From: Rhodocyclaceae bacterium UBA6160
GTDB taxonomy: Bacteria; Pseudomonadota; Gammaproteobacteria; Burkholderiales; Rhodocyclaceae
Assembly: GCA_002422995.1 (NCBI GenBank)
Contig: DIUK01000091.1
Coordinates: 7,327-36,554, forward strand
Length of the DNA stretch: 29,228 bases
Direction of reading: 5' to 3'
Below the pieces are notes generated by a model, which was not told the origin of the DNA, searched no databases, and saw only the letters and a list, made by a program, of their open reading frames with translations. Shown piece by piece: positions 15,484-24,021 of this stretch (positions within the stretch are counted from its first letter, which is position 1; each line of letters opens with the position of its first letter). Position numbers and translations under genes: made by a program.

Positions 15484-17265
15484 TTATGTTCGACCGCGCA
15501 ACAACAGATCCAGCCCCAGCTTTTTAGCCTGATACGCCACCCGCGGTCGTGTCACGCCAAGCGCCCTTGCCACCGCTGACAAATTGCCACGATGCTCGAT
15601 TAGTGCGGCCTGCAGCAGCTCAGCCGTCACCTCGCCATGCAGCCGAGTTGTTTTAAGCAAAGAACCTGGACTCACTTCAACGCCATGGCCAGGTAGCCTG
15701 ATCCCCGCGCTCCCACCCAAGCGGGCTGAACTCGCGCCTGACATTAACGCGACAGGTAAATGGCCTACATCCATGGCCCCTCCTTCAGCAGACAAAATAA
15801 TCGCACGCTCCACCACGTTCTCGACTTCTCGCACATTGCCCGGCCAGTCGTATGACATCAGTGCATCCAGCGCCTTTTCTGTAAAACCAGTTCGGTAGCG
15901 TTTATGAATTTCGCAATAACGACGCAAAAAATAATCCGCCAAAATTAGAATATCTTCCCGTCGCTCCCGCAAAGGAGGAATGGCAATAGGAAAAATATTT
16001 AACCGAAACAACAAGTCCTGCCTGAAAGTGCCTTTAGCCACAGCCACTTCCAGATCAATATTGGTTGCCGCAATAATGCGCACATCCAGATGACGCGACT
16101 TTGTGCCACCCACTCGCTCAACTTCTCCCTCTTGCAACACACGCAATAGCTTGCCTTGCGCTGCCAGGCTTAAACAACCTACCTCATCCAGAAACAATGA
16201 ACCAGCATCAGCCAACTCGAACCGCCCGGGACGAGAGATGGTCGCGCCTGTAAACGCCCCTTTTTCAACACCAAACAAATCTGTTTCAATCAATGATTCA
16301 GGGATAGCCGCACAGTTGATGGCAATGAATGGTTTATCAGCACGCGGGCTCACCGCATGCAGGGTTTGCGCAAAAATTTCTTTACCCACACCTGTCTCGC
16401 CTAGCAATAAAACAGGCGCTGTCGTGTCAGCAACACGATCAATCATATGACACACGCTATTGAATGCTGCGGAAACGCCAATGAGCTGGCGTCCCTTAAA
16501 ACGCGACTTTTTCTGACCATTCTCTGCAATCGCAGTCACATCACCAAGCGCTATATCAATAGGCTTATGCAATGACTCATTCTTCACCAGGTTTTGCGAA
16601 CTCAAACTGATGATTTTCCTGTTTGCAAACGGTTGCGCATCGAAAAACCGCAAGTCATCTTGTGCTTCCGGCCATTCATCAACTGGTTTGCCAATAATTC
16701 GACAAGCATCAAAACCCATCGCGCCACATTCAACCTCGCGATAAATCACCCGACGACCAAAAAAGGCACTGCTAAAGCCTGATGCATAGCCGATCTGCAT
16801 CCAGCAAACGGGCTCTGCCGCATGGCCATAATCCACCGTATGCGCTTCATCTTCGATGGATCCCCACCATAAAAACTCCGTGTAAAAACGCCCGCGCGCC
16901 ACATCCACATCCACAGCCACCGGCTCAACCCGCACCACACCTTCCAAAGCGTGTAATTGCGGCCCGATCACGAAGGCGTCATACACGCTACTGTCTTTGC
17001 GCAAGGTATTGACCAGCTCGGCATCTTTACTGCCCGCCAAATAACCCATACGGGTGAGCAAACCACGCGCCTGATCAACACCCAGGCTCTCAATCAACTC
17101 ACGTCGCAAAGCACTGAAGGCTGACAGATGCAACATGAACATGCGCTTGCCGTCCAGCCATATCTGGCCAGATTCAGGCGTGAGTTGCAAACGCGCAATC
17201 AGGTCTTCAAAACCCGGCAGCTGCTTTTCCTGGCGATCCTGATTAATCAAAGAGGCGGACTTCAT
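15484..17265 (-). CDS. sigma-54-dependent aromatic-responsive activator (DmpR/XylR family)
   Basis: A 593-residue enhancer-binding protein. The XylR-N sensor starts at FEDLIARLQLTPESGQIWLD and is followed by a V4R domain (CWMQIGYASGFSSAFFG, ECGAMGFDACRIIG). The AAA+ domain has Walker A LLLGETGVGKE, the sigma-54 loop GAFTGA, and LFLDEVG. The C-terminus has a Fis-type helix-turn-helix (NLSAVARALGVTRPRVAYQAKKLGL). In DmpR, XylR and TbuT the sensor binds phenols or toluenes directly and releases repression of the ATPase. An upstream in-frame TTG (17277) overlaps the GGGAG ribosome binding site at 17271-17275, so I take the ATG at 17265. It is divergent from the phenol hydroxylase operon, its presumed target. 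Confidence 0.93.
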   Translation of the reverse strand: MKSASLINQDRQEKQLPGFEDLIARLQLTPESGQIWLDGKRMFMLHLSAFSALRRELIESLGVDQARGLLTRMGYLAGSKDAELVNTLRKDSSVYDAFVIGPQLHALEGVVRVEPVAVDVDVARGRFYTEFLWWGSIEDEAHTVDYGHAAEPVCWMQIGYASGFSSAFFGRRVIYREVECGAMGFDACRIIGKPVDEWPEAQDDLRFFDAQPFANRKIISLSSQNLVKNESLHKPIDIALGDVTAIAENGQKKSRFKGRQLIGVSAAFNSVCHMIDRVADTTAPVLLLGETGVGKEIFAQTLHAVSPRADKPFIAINCAAIPESLIETDLFGVEKGAFTGATISRPGRFELADAGSLFLDEVGCLSLAAQGKLLRVLQEGEVERVGGTKSRHLDVRIIAATNIDLEVAVAKGTFRQDLLFRLNIFPIAIPPLRERREDILILADYFLRRYCEIHKRYRTGFTEKALDALMSYDWPGNVREVENVVERAIILSAEGGAMDVGHLPVALMSGASSARLGGSAGIRLPGHGVEVSPGSLLKTTRLHGEVTAELLQAALIEHRGNLSAVARALGVTRPRVAYQAKKLGLDLLLRGRT

Positions 17266-17286
17266 TGTCGCTCCCAATATAAATTA

Positions 17287-17323
17287 TTGTTAATAATTTA
17301 TATTTAATATCAATTATTAACAA
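17287..17323. promoter_or_regulatory. 12-bp inverted repeat, candidate activator binding site
   Basis: TTGTTAATAATT (17287-17298) and AATTATTAACAA (17312-17323) are exact inverses with a 13-bp spacer. The centre lies about 125 bp upstream of the -24 element of the sigma-54 promoter, where enhancer sites of XylR/DmpR proteins are usual. It also lies just ahead of the regulator gene, so autoregulation is possible. Confidence 0.55.
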
Positions 17324-17352
17324 CCATATTTGATATCCATTGAAAAAGCTTT

Positions 17353-17367
17353 TATTGCGATGCAATA
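17353..17367. promoter_or_regulatory. palindrome, candidate operator site 1
   Basis: TATTGC-GAT-GCAATA is a perfect 6+3+6 palindrome centred 70 bp upstream of the -24 element. A near copy follows at 17406. Confidence 0.55.
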
Positions 17368-17405
17368 ATTTTCTTATCTTCACTAGTTATACAGCGAATA
17401 GTTAA

Positions 17406-17420
17406 TATTGCATCGCAAAA
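17406..17420. promoter_or_regulatory. near-palindrome, candidate operator site 2
   Basis: TATTGC-ATC-GCAAAA repeats the site at 17353 with the spacer inverted and one mismatch in the right arm. The two centres are 53 bp apart, about five helical turns, so both would face the same side of DNA. Confidence 0.5.
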
Positions 17421-17428
17421 TAATTTTT

Positions 17429-17444
17429 TGGCATACAAAGTGCT
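17429..17444 (+). promoter_or_regulatory. sigma-54 (-24/-12) promoter of the monooxygenase operon
   Basis: TGGCAT then ACAAAG then TGCT gives GG at 17430-17431 and GC at 17442-17443 with exactly ten bases between them, the invariant sigma-54 spacing. It lies 40 bp before the first monooxygenase gene and opposite a sigma-54 activator gene, which is the expected pairing. Confidence 0.85.
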
Positions 17445-17483
17445 AATAAAAAAGAAAAAGATAACTACATTCGAGGAGTGATT

Positions 17484-17750
17484 GTGGCAGAAGCAGAAAA
17501 TCCAGATATTGCCAAACGCTATGTGCGTATCGTCAATCGCCGCGCAGATGGCTTTATCGAGTTTCAATTTGCCATTGGCCATACCGAATATTTTGCTGAA
17601 TTGATGCTCAAGAAAAATGACTTTGATGTTTTTTGCACCGAAAACAAAGTCATCTTTTTGCCTGAAGGCGCAAACCATGGCAACAGTGCTTTTGACTGGA
17701 CATTGCGAGATGTCGCTCAAGGCAAAGTGTTTCAAGTGGATGAAGAGTGA
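17484..17750 (+). CDS. dmpK: phenol hydroxylase assembly protein, DmpK/PHK type
   Basis: An 88-residue protein matching the small first gene of multicomponent phenol hydroxylase operons. RYVRIVNRRADGFIEFQFAIG and FDVFCTENKVIFLP are the conserved blocks. In Pseudomonas DmpK binds the hydroxylase and helps the diiron centre form, but is not needed for turnover. The frame opens at a GTG at 17478, but that codon overlaps the GAGGAG ribosome binding site (17473-17478), so the GTG at 17484 is the likely start. It is the first gene after the sigma-54 promoter. Confidence 0.88.
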   Translation: MAEAENPDIAKRYVRIVNRRADGFIEFQFAIGHTEYFAELMLKKNDFDVFCTENKVIFLPEGANHGNSAFDWTLRDVAQGKVFQVDEE

Positions 17751-17804
17751 CCCAACCGCAAGTAATTTTTTGGATCAAAGCTTTAACTTTTACCGGAGGA
17801 AAAT

Positions 17805-18800
17805 ATGTCAGTAGAAATCAAAGCGGTAGAAATAAAACCGCTACGCAATACTTTTACCAACGTAGCAGAACTCATCGGTGGCGATAAACCAGCTTCTCGC
17901 TATCAAGAAGCTACCCTGGGCACGCAAGCGCAAACCAATATGCACTATCGGCCGACTTGGGAGCCAGGATTTGAGTTATTCGACCCCCGCCGCAGCGCCA
18001 TTCAAATGCGTGAGTGGTACGACTTACGCGACCCACGGCAACTCTACTATTCCTCCTGGACAATTCAGCGCGCCAAAGAGCAGGAGACGCAAGAAGCTAA
18101 TTTTGATTTTGTTGAATCACGCTGCCTGCATTTGAGCTTATCGCCTGAAGTCAAAAAACTTGCCATTGATGTGCTGCTCCCATTACGCCATGCCGCCTGG
18201 GGCGCAAACATGAACAATAATGAATTGTGTTCACGCGCTTATTCTGAAGTGCTGATCTCCCCGGCCATCATGCAAGCCATGGATAACTTGGGCATTGCCC
18301 AATATCTCACCCGACTGGGTCTGATGCTCGAAGAGCCCGAGATACTCGATACCGCCAAAGCACAATGGATGAATGGCGCCGCATGGCAGCCGCTACGCCA
18401 TTTAACTGAAGACTCATTCGTGATTCGCGATTTCATGGAGATATTTTTAGTACAAAACTTTGTCGTCGATGGCCTGCTCTATCCATTGATTTACGATCGT
18501 TTTGTCGACGACTCACTCACCTCGCGCGGTGGCAGCGCTGTCGCCATGCTCACCTCATTCATGCCATTGTGGTTTACCCAAAGCAGTAAATGGGTTGACG
18601 GCGTCCTGAAAGTTGCCGCTGCAGAATCAGATGAAAACAAGGCATTGCTTTCTCAATGGACAAGCCACTGGCGGGATCGCACCATCACCGCGCTTACTCC
18701 TATCGCGACCATGGCATTTGGTGATCAGCAGGAAATTATGCTCAATGAAGTAATCGAACAATTCAACGCACGCGCCAGAAAACTTGGCATTGACGTTTAA
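17805..18800 (+). CDS. dmpL: phenol hydroxylase beta subunit, DmpL/PHL type
   Basis: A 331-residue beta subunit of the bacterial multicomponent monooxygenase family. Recognisable parts are YRPTWEPGFELFDPRRSAIQM, WYDLRDPRQLYYSSWTIQRAKEQE and LPLRHAAWGANMNNNELCSRAYS. The fold resembles the alpha subunit but carries no diiron ligands; with the N and O subunits it builds the hydroxylase. GGAGGA lies before the ATG. The next gene starts 13 bp after its stop. Confidence 0.93.
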   Translation: MSVEIKAVEIKPLRNTFTNVAELIGGDKPASRYQEATLGTQAQTNMHYRPTWEPGFELFDPRRSAIQMREWYDLRDPRQLYYSSWTIQRAKEQETQEANFDFVESRCLHLSLSPEVKKLAIDVLLPLRHAAWGANMNNNELCSRAYSEVLISPAIMQAMDNLGIAQYLTRLGLMLEEPEILDTAKAQWMNGAAWQPLRHLTEDSFVIRDFMEIFLVQNFVVDGLLYPLIYDRFVDDSLTSRGGSAVAMLTSFMPLWFTQSSKWVDGVLKVAAAESDENKALLSQWTSHWRDRTITALTPIATMAFGDQQEIMLNEVIEQFNARARKLGIDV

Positions 18801-18813
18801 CAGGAGAGATTGT

Positions 18814-19083
18814 ATGTCCAAAGTTTTTATTATTGTTCAGGCCAATGAAGAAGCGCGACCCATTATTGAAGCGCTAGTGAAAGACAATCTTCATGCCGTT
18901 GTGCAGGAATCTCCCGCTATGGTTCGAATTGAAGCGGAAGGCAGCTTGACGCTCAACCGTAACACGGTAGAAGAGCTAACCGGTCAGCCGTTCGACATTC
19001 AACAACTCCATGTCAACCTGATTTCGATTAGCGGACACATCGATGAAGAGGATGACTACCTGACCGTTGCTTGGAATAACTAA
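18814..19083 (+). CDS. dmpM: phenol hydroxylase regulatory (effector) protein, DmpM/PHM type
   Basis: An 89-residue cofactor-free effector protein. It begins MSKVFIIVQANEEARPIIEAL and includes HAVVQESPAMVRIEAEG and ISISGHIDEEDDYL, close to the DmpM pattern and length. It binds the hydroxylase near the diiron site and tunes substrate access and oxygen activation. AGGAGAG precedes the ATG at 18814; the frame opens 10 codons earlier inside dmpL, without a ribosome binding site. Confidence 0.92.
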   Translation: MSKVFIIVQANEEARPIIEALVKDNLHAVVQESPAMVRIEAEGSLTLNRNTVEELTGQPFDIQQLHVNLISISGHIDEEDDYLTVAWNN

Positions 19084-19195
19084 CGCTCCCAGCCTTGAAC
19101 GATCACTCGCCGATGATGAAACACGCGAAAAGCGACACAAAAACCTGCCCCTCTCGGTGGATGTGACCGAATTGCTCGCTACGCTTGTCAATTAA
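19084..19195 (+). other. open stretch after dmpM in the +1 frame
   Basis: Beyond the dmpM stop the +1 frame is open for 37 codons to TAA at 19193-19195. It reads APSLERSLADDETREKRH and on to LPLSVDVTELLATLVN. There is no ATG. The composition is protein-like, but DmpM homologues end where this gene ends. It may be a relic or chance. Nothing else is seen in the 151-bp gap except the dmpN ribosome binding site. Confidence 0.3.
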
Positions 19196-19234
19196 ATTGT
19201 TTTACGCTAACAAGAAAGGAAAGAGGAAAACAAC

Positions 19235-20785
19235 ATGGATATGAAAGCCAGCAAGAAAAAACTCGGTATCAAAGAACGTTACGCCCACATGACGCGCGGT
19301 CTGGGTTGGGAGCCGACCTACCAGCCCACTGAAGCCGTATTTCCCTACGATAAATACGAAGGCATCAAAATTCACGATTGGGACAAGTGGGTCGATCCGT
19401 TTCGCCTGACCATGGATGCCTACTGGAAATACCAGGGAGAAAAAGATCGCAAACTCTACGCAGTGATTGAAGCCTTCGCACAGAACAATGGCCACCTGAA
19501 TATCACTGATGCACGCTACCTGAGCGCCATCAAGCTATTTTGGCAAGGCGTCAGTCCCCTGGAAAACTACGTCGTGCAGGGCTTTGCACGTGCAGGAAGG
19601 CATTTTCGAGGCGAAGCATCACGGGTAGCGTGTCAGATGCAAGCAGTTGATGAATTACGCCATTACCAAACTCAAACGCATTCGATCTCCAACTATAACA
19701 AGTACTACAACGGCTTTCACAGCCAGCGCCACATGTGGGATCGCGTCTGGTATCTCTCAGTGCCCAAATCATTCGGTGAAGATGCACTGACTTCCGGCCC
19801 TTTCGAATTCTTGATTGCGATCAGCTTTTCGTTTGAATATGTTCTAACCAACTTGTTGTTTGTGCCCTTTATGTCGGGCGCCGCTTACAACGGTGACATG
19901 AGCACGGTAACTTTCGGCTTTTCCGCACAATCGGACGAATCCCGCCACATGACGCTGGGCATTGAGGCCATCAAATTTCTGCTTGAACAAGACCCAGCTA
20001 ACGTGCCGATTGTGCAAGGCTGGATTGACAAATGGTTCTGGCGTGGTAGCAAGGTGCTCGCACTCGTTGGCATGATGATGGATTACATGTTGCCCAAACG
20101 CGTAATGAGCTGGAAAGAAGCGTGGGAGATTTATGCAGAAGAAAATGGCGGCGCCCTGTTCCGCGACCTAGCACGCTATGGCATTCGCCCACCCAAAGGC
20201 TGGGCTGATGCATGCGAAGCCAAAAATCATATCTCCCACCAAGTCTGGCTGCTCTTTTATGAATACGGGGGTGCTGCAGCTTTTCATACCTGGTCCCCAA
20301 CCAACGAAGAACTTGACTGGTTATCTGCCAAGTATCCCGAAACCTTTGATAAATACTACCGCCCACGTCTGGAATTTCTGCGCGACAAGCACGCCCGTGG
20401 CGAGCGGGTATATCAAGGCACACTACCTACCTTGTGCACCACCTGCCAAATTCCGCTGTGCTTTACCGAGCCGGGAGATCCAACCAAAATTTCGCATCGC
20501 GAGACAGTGCATAAGGATGAGAAATACGTCTTCTGTTCTGATCACTGTCAGGAAATTTTCGGCAATGAACCAGAGAAATTTGTCCAAAGCTGGTTACCAG
20601 TAAATCAAATTTATCAGGGCAACTGCTTTAAGCCCGACGTTGATCCCACTGCACCAGACTTTGATCCGCTCAAAGCCGTGCTGGAGTACTTCAATTACAA
20701 CCTCGGTCGCGACAATGGCGAGTTTGAAGGCTCGGAAGATCAACAGAACTTCGCCAAGTGGCGCGGCCAGGCAGTGAACAACTAA
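19235..20785 (+). CDS. dmpN: phenol hydroxylase alpha (oxygenase) subunit, DmpN/PHN type
   Basis: The 516-residue catalytic subunit, oxidising phenol to catechol at a carboxylate-bridged diiron centre in the cytoplasm. Ligands are visible with the usual spacing: Glu110, Glu140 with His143 (DELRH), Glu201, and Glu235 with His238 (DESRH). Thr205 occupies the conserved active-site threonine position. The N-terminus (KKLGIKERYAHMTRGLGWEPTYQP) is typical. The C-terminal region has a CxxC (LCTTCQIPLCF) and a CxxxC (FCSDHCQEIF), a likely zinc-binding YHS-like module. It lies in the middle of the K-L-M-N-O-P order. Confidence 0.95.
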   Translation: MDMKASKKKLGIKERYAHMTRGLGWEPTYQPTEAVFPYDKYEGIKIHDWDKWVDPFRLTMDAYWKYQGEKDRKLYAVIEAFAQNNGHLNITDARYLSAIKLFWQGVSPLENYVVQGFARAGRHFRGEASRVACQMQAVDELRHYQTQTHSISNYNKYYNGFHSQRHMWDRVWYLSVPKSFGEDALTSGPFEFLIAISFSFEYVLTNLLFVPFMSGAAYNGDMSTVTFGFSAQSDESRHMTLGIEAIKFLLEQDPANVPIVQGWIDKWFWRGSKVLALVGMMMDYMLPKRVMSWKEAWEIYAEENGGALFRDLARYGIRPPKGWADACEAKNHISHQVWLLFYEYGGAAAFHTWSPTNEELDWLSAKYPETFDKYYRPRLEFLRDKHARGERVYQGTLPTLCTTCQIPLCFTEPGDPTKISHRETVHKDEKYVFCSDHCQEIFGNEPEKFVQSWLPVNQIYQGNCFKPDVDPTAPDFDPLKAVLEYFNYNLGRDNGEFEGSEDQQNFAKWRGQAVNN

Positions 20786-20859
20786 GTCCGTCAAATATTA
20801 AAAAATCAAAGTGCTCTCTGCCTACAGATCAAGGCGAGAGCAAAAAACAGGAGAAAAGA

Positions 20860-21219
20860 ATGTCAGTTAATGCATTAGGCCCTTATGAATTTGCCCCGCG
20901 TGACGCGGTCAAAAATTTTCATGGCAACATTTTGGTGAACTTCTGCTGGGACAGGCACGTCCTCATTGCCGCCCCTTTTGCCGTCGCCCTGTCCCCGGGC
21001 ATGACCTTGCGGCAAGCCATCACTAACGTGATTGTCCCATCCATTGCCTTTCATCCAGATGCCGCGAAGATCGACTGGAACACCGTGACATGGGAAAAAG
21101 ATCACAAAGCCTGGCAGCCTGACCTGGATAAATCGTTAGCGGAAAACAAGGTAGGACATAAGGACTACCTGGTGTTTATCACACCCAATTTGCAAGGTTT
21201 GAACGGCGCAGGTCTATAA
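20860..21219 (+). CDS. dmpO: phenol hydroxylase gamma subunit, DmpO/PHO type
   Basis: A 119-residue small subunit of the hydroxylase. The motif NFHGNILVNFCWDRHVLIAAPFA and the ending GHKDYLVFITPNLQGLNGAGL match the DmpO pattern. It completes the alpha-beta-gamma heterohexamer. The ATG at 20860 has AGGAGAA before it; the frame also opens at 20758, inside dmpN, which I reject. Confidence 0.92.
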   Translation: MSVNALGPYEFAPRDAVKNFHGNILVNFCWDRHVLIAAPFAVALSPGMTLRQAITNVIVPSIAFHPDAAKIDWNTVTWEKDHKAWQPDLDKSLAENKVGHKDYLVFITPNLQGLNGAGL

Positions 21220-21275
21220 GTTAAAACAAATGCACATACACACATCCCCCGCAAACCAAAGGAAGGCTGCACGCC

Positions 21276-22334
21276 ATGACTCACCAACTCACCATTGAAC
21301 CCATGGGCGCAACGCTTGATATCGAAGAGGGGCAAACCATCCTCGATGCAGCCTTGCGTGCTGGCATTTATATCCCCAACGCCTGCGGCCACGGTTTATG
21401 CGGCACATGCAAGGTTCAAGTCACCGATGGTGAAGTCGATCACGGCCAGGCATCCTCCTTTGCCTTGATGGATTTTGAACGCGACGAAGGCATGACGCTC
21501 GCCTGTTGCGCCACGCTTAATAGTGATGTCGTCATTGAAGCTGAAATTGAAGAAGATGCAGATGCAGAACAAATCCCCGTGCGCGACTTTGCTGGCACAG
21601 TCAGCCGCATCGTAGATTTAACGCCCACCATTAAAGGTGTCTTCATCAAGCTCGATGAACCCATGCATTTTCAAGCCGGACAATACATCCAGTTTGTCAT
21701 TCCTGGCAAAGGCATAGAGCGCGCTTTTTCTCTGGCTAATCCACCCGTTGATACAGCGCATGAAATTGAAATCAATGTGCGCATCGTGGCCGGTGGTGAA
21801 GGCACGACTTACATCCACAACCACTTAAAAGTCGGCGATGGTGTGACGGCGAAAGGTCCTTATGGACGGTTTTTTGTCCATCAATCTGCTCGCAAGCCAT
21901 TGATTTTCATTGCCGGTGGCTCCGGTTTATCCAGCCCCCGCTCAATGATTCTTGATTTACTCACCAAAGATTGGGATTTATCGATCACGCTGATTTACGG
22001 CCAGCGCAACCGCGCTGAGCTTTACTACCACGATGAGTTCATCGCCTTGACGGCGCAATACCCCAATTTCCGCTACGTCCCCGCCTTATCGGACGAACCC
22101 GCAGAGTCCGACTGGACAGGCTTTCGCGGCTACGCCCATGAGGCTGCCAGCGCCACTTACCCGGAGGGCTTTGTCGGCAACCAGGCTTACTTATGCGGCC
22201 CGCCCTTGATGATCGACGCCAGCATCAATGCCTTGATGCAGGGACGCTTGTTTGAAGACGATATTTTCTTTGAGAAATTCATTTCCGCAGCAGATGCACA
22301 GCAAGTTCGCTCACCCTTGTTTAGAAAACTTTAG
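21276..22334 (+). CDS. dmpP: monooxygenase NADH reductase, DmpP/PHP type
   Basis: A 352-residue electron-transfer protein. The N-terminal ferredoxin domain has Cys37, Cys42, Cys45 and a cysteine pair at 77-78 (CGHGLCGTCKVQV, LACCATL). The FAD domain has RAFSLANPP, and the NADH domain GGSGLSSPRSMI and YLCGPPLMIDA. It moves electrons from NADH to the diiron hydroxylase. It is the only reductase gene among the two diiron oxygenase systems here, so it may serve the toluene monooxygenase type enzyme encoded next. A divergent copy of the dispersed word (21827-21851) codes KVGDGVTA between FAD-binding motifs. Confidence 0.95.
   Translation: MTHQLTIEPMGATLDIEEGQTILDAALRAGIYIPNACGHGLCGTCKVQVTDGEVDHGQASSFALMDFERDEGMTLACCATLNSDVVIEAEIEEDADAEQIPVRDFAGTVSRIVDLTPTIKGVFIKLDEPMHFQAGQYIQFVIPGKGIERAFSLANPPVDTAHEIEINVRIVAGGEGTTYIHNHLKVGDGVTAKGPYGRFFVHQSARKPLIFIAGGSGLSSPRSMILDLLTKDWDLSITLIYGQRNRAELYYHDEFIALTAQYPNFRYVPALSDEPAESDWTGFRGYAHEAASATYPEGFVGNQAYLCGPPLMIDASINALMQGRLFEDDIFFEKFISAADAQQVRSPLFRKL
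21827..21851 (+). repeat. dispersed 25-bp word, copy 4 (in dmpP)
   Basis: AAAAGTCGGCGATGG then TGTGACGGCG: 23 of 25 bases match. It is sense and codes KVGDGVTA; a KVGD segment is common in this reductase family, so this match could be partly protein-driven. Confidence 0.55.
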
Positions 22335-22392
22335 CCCTTAAAGCAATGCAACAAATGGCAGTAACGATAAAACTTTTTGAAGGAGAAACCAC

Positions 22393-23895
22393 ATGGCCAA
22401 CTTAGGCAGACTCGACTGGTATGACCTGGCACGCACCACAAACTGGACACCCACTTATGTTCAGGAGGATGAACTTTTTCCCCCGCAAATGTCTGGCAGC
22501 ATGGGGATCCCCATGCCGGCATGGGAGTCTTACGATGAACCTTACAAACAAACCTATCCTGAATACGTAAGAATCCAGCGCGAAAAAGACGCCGGTGCAT
22601 ATTCAGTCAAAGCCGCCTTGGAACGCAGCAAGATGTTTGAAAACGCTGACCCAGGCTGGCTCAGTGTTTTAAAAGCCCACTTTGGCGCCATTGCCCGCGC
22701 AGAGTATTCCGCTTCAACAGCCGAAGCACGCATGGCAAGGTTTGGCAAAGCGCCCGGCATGCGCAACATGGCGACCATGGGCATGCTGGACGAAATTCGC
22801 CACGGTCAGATTCAGCTATTTTTTCCGCATGAGCATTGCGCGAAAGATCGGCAGTTTGACTGGGCGCACAAGGCGTATGACACCAACGAATGGGCAATTT
22901 TGGCTTCCCGCCACATGTTTGATGACATGATGACCACGCGTGGCGCGGTAGATGTGGCGCTCATGCTCACATTTGCCTTCGAAACCGGCTTTACCAATAT
23001 GCAATTCCTGGGCTTGGCGGCAGATGCCGCAGAAGCCGGCGACTGGACATTTTCCAATCTGATCTCCAGCGTGCAAACTGATGAATCACGGCATGCGCAA
23101 ATTGGCGGCCCCTTAGTCGCTATTTTGATCGAAAACGGCAAAAAAGCCGAAGCGCAAAAAATGGTGGATATCGGCATCTGGCGCGCATGGAAATTGTTTT
23201 CCGTGCTCACCGGCCCAATGATGGATTACTACACCCCGCTAGAGCATCGCAAACAATCCTTCAAGGAATTCATGCTGGAATGGATCGTGGTTCAGTTCGA
23301 GCGCTCACTGATCGACTTGGGTCTCGATAAACCCTGGTTCTGGGATCAATTTCTGGAAGAACTGGATTACCAGCATCACGGCATGCACTTGGGTGTTTGG
23401 TTCTGGCGGCCAACCGTATGGTGGAACCCGGCAGCCGGTGTTTCTGCAGAAGAGCGGGCATGGCTGGAGGAAAAATATCCCGGCTGGAATGCCACATGGG
23501 GAACCAACTGGGATGTCATCACTGACAATCTCTTGGCCGGAAAAAAAGAACTCTCCTATCCCGAAACGCTGCCCGTAGTATGCAATATGTGCCAATTACC
23601 AATTAACGCGACACCAGGCCCCGCTTGGAAAGTACGCGACTTCCCGCTGGAATACAAAGGTCGCTCATATCACTTCTGCTCTGAAGGCTGTCAGTGGTGC
23701 TTTAAACAAGAGCCGGAGCGTTATGCAGGCCATCTGTCACTCATTGATCGTTTTTTAGCCGGCATGGTTCAGCCAATGAACTTAGCCGGTGGCTTGAAGT
23801 ACATGAGCCTCGAACCGGGCGAAATTGGAGACGATGCGCATAACTACGCCTGGGTAGAAAAAATCCGCACTGATCGACAAAAAGATGCGGCCTGA
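22393..23895 (+). CDS. tmoA: toluene monooxygenase alpha (oxygenase) subunit, TmoA type
   Basis: A 500-residue diiron hydroxylase subunit in the same residue register as toluene-4-monooxygenase: Glu104, Glu134/His137 (DEIRH), Glu197, Glu231/His234 (DESRH), with Thr201, Ile100, Phe176, Phe196 and Gln228 kept. It hydroxylates aromatic rings such as benzene and toluene and can epoxidise alkenes. Residues 102-103 are Arg-Ala where I recall Val-Gly in T4MO; position 103 affects which ring carbon is attacked. The C-terminal CNMCQLPI and FCSEGCQW motifs form a complete four-cysteine module. AGGAG precedes the ATG, 58 bp after dmpP, with no terminator in between. Confidence 0.95.
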   Translation: MANLGRLDWYDLARTTNWTPTYVQEDELFPPQMSGSMGIPMPAWESYDEPYKQTYPEYVRIQREKDAGAYSVKAALERSKMFENADPGWLSVLKAHFGAIARAEYSASTAEARMARFGKAPGMRNMATMGMLDEIRHGQIQLFFPHEHCAKDRQFDWAHKAYDTNEWAILASRHMFDDMMTTRGAVDVALMLTFAFETGFTNMQFLGLAADAAEAGDWTFSNLISSVQTDESRHAQIGGPLVAILIENGKKAEAQKMVDIGIWRAWKLFSVLTGPMMDYYTPLEHRKQSFKEFMLEWIVVQFERSLIDLGLDKPWFWDQFLEELDYQHHGMHLGVWFWRPTVWWNPAAGVSAEERAWLEEKYPGWNATWGTNWDVITDNLLAGKKELSYPETLPVVCNMCQLPINATPGPAWKVRDFPLEYKGRSYHFCSEGCQWCFKQEPERYAGHLSLIDRFLAGMVQPMNLAGGLKYMSLEPGEIGDDAHNYAWVEKIRTDRQKDAA

Positions 23896-24021
23896 TTAAG
23901 CCGTTATTTGACCAATAGCCGTCATGCCAGTCGACACAAGCTTGCGCTTCATTCAATAAGCCCTTCGTGTCAATCGCTCCATGACAAACATCAGAAACCT
24001 TATTTTTGAAAGGATGCACTC

